Under the pieces are notes generated by a model, which worked only from the letters and a program-made list of their open reading frames with translations, did not search any database and had not been told where the DNA came from. The translations under genes and the position numbers were made by a program. A DNA stretch of 20,546 bases from positions 1-20,546 of IMG/VR virus record IMGVR_UViG_3300047471_000635; one strand, given 5' to 3'. The stretch is from a virus. Below, piece after piece: positions 20,534-20,546 of this stretch (position 1 is the first letter of the stretch; each line of letters begins with the position of its first letter).

Positions 20534-20546
20534 CCAAGTGAGCTCC

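Noticed and set aside
1-20546. tRNA, CRISPR array or insertion sequence
   Set aside because: No cloverleaf-like tRNA sequence, no regularly spaced repeats with unique spacers, and no transposase or terminal inverted repeats were noticed on either strand.

Overview
The window looks like most of a temperate, P22-like (podovirus-type) phage or prophage from a high-GC alphaproteobacterium, most likely Hyphomicrobiales of the Bradyrhizobium/Rhodopseudomonas kind. The host guess rests on base composition and on remembered resemblance of several small proteins to prophage proteins of that group; no host gene, tRNA or rRNA is visible, so integrated prophage and free phage genome cannot be told apart. 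Nearly all sequence is coding, and most neighbouring genes are coupled by ATGA or TGATG stop/start overlaps.

Left part (1-2522, minus strand): a leftward lysogeny/regulatory unit. It starts with a winged-helix-like protein (2522-2106), then a helix-turn-helix DNA-binding protein (2109-1726), a DUF7694-like protein and a small phage protein, and ends in a tyrosine integrase cut off by the left edge. A 227-bp gap ahead of the integrase carries a likely promoter with a dyad and two pairs of an 11-bp tandem repeat, which are candidate integrase/excisionase arm sites.

Control region (2523-2739): divergent. It contains a good promoter (TTGCAT, 16 bp, TATTAT) facing right, with a 7+7 bp inverted repeat in its spacer and -10, i.e. 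a probable operator.

Early-side cassette (2740-5835, plus strand): about ten small, tightly packed genes, mostly unknown. They include a C2H2 zinc-finger-like protein, an XRE-type HTH protein, a four-cysteine protein and a membrane-anchored Pro/Ala-rich protein. No replication gene is recognisable.

Late region (5970-20482, minus strand, convergent to the cassette): read from the right, a small protein, gp4-like and gp10-like P22-type tail accessory/DNA-stabilisation proteins, a short virion protein, four probable ejection (internal virion) proteins, a tail fibre with a P22-like head-binding N-terminus, two small fibre-associated proteins, and a 1149-residue pectate-lyase-fold tailspike with a clear signal peptide and Cys-containing repeat modules. 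A lysis cassette follows: a secreted coiled-coil protein, an amidase fused to an RlpA-like barrel domain, and two small membrane proteins. Terminase, portal and coat genes are absent and would be expected beyond the right edge.

The most interesting points are the exported-looking modular tailspike, the truncated paralogue of an ejection protein that shares virion-protein motifs, the two-domain endolysin, the operator/promoter and repeat structures at the lysogeny switch, and the cassette of unassigned small genes.
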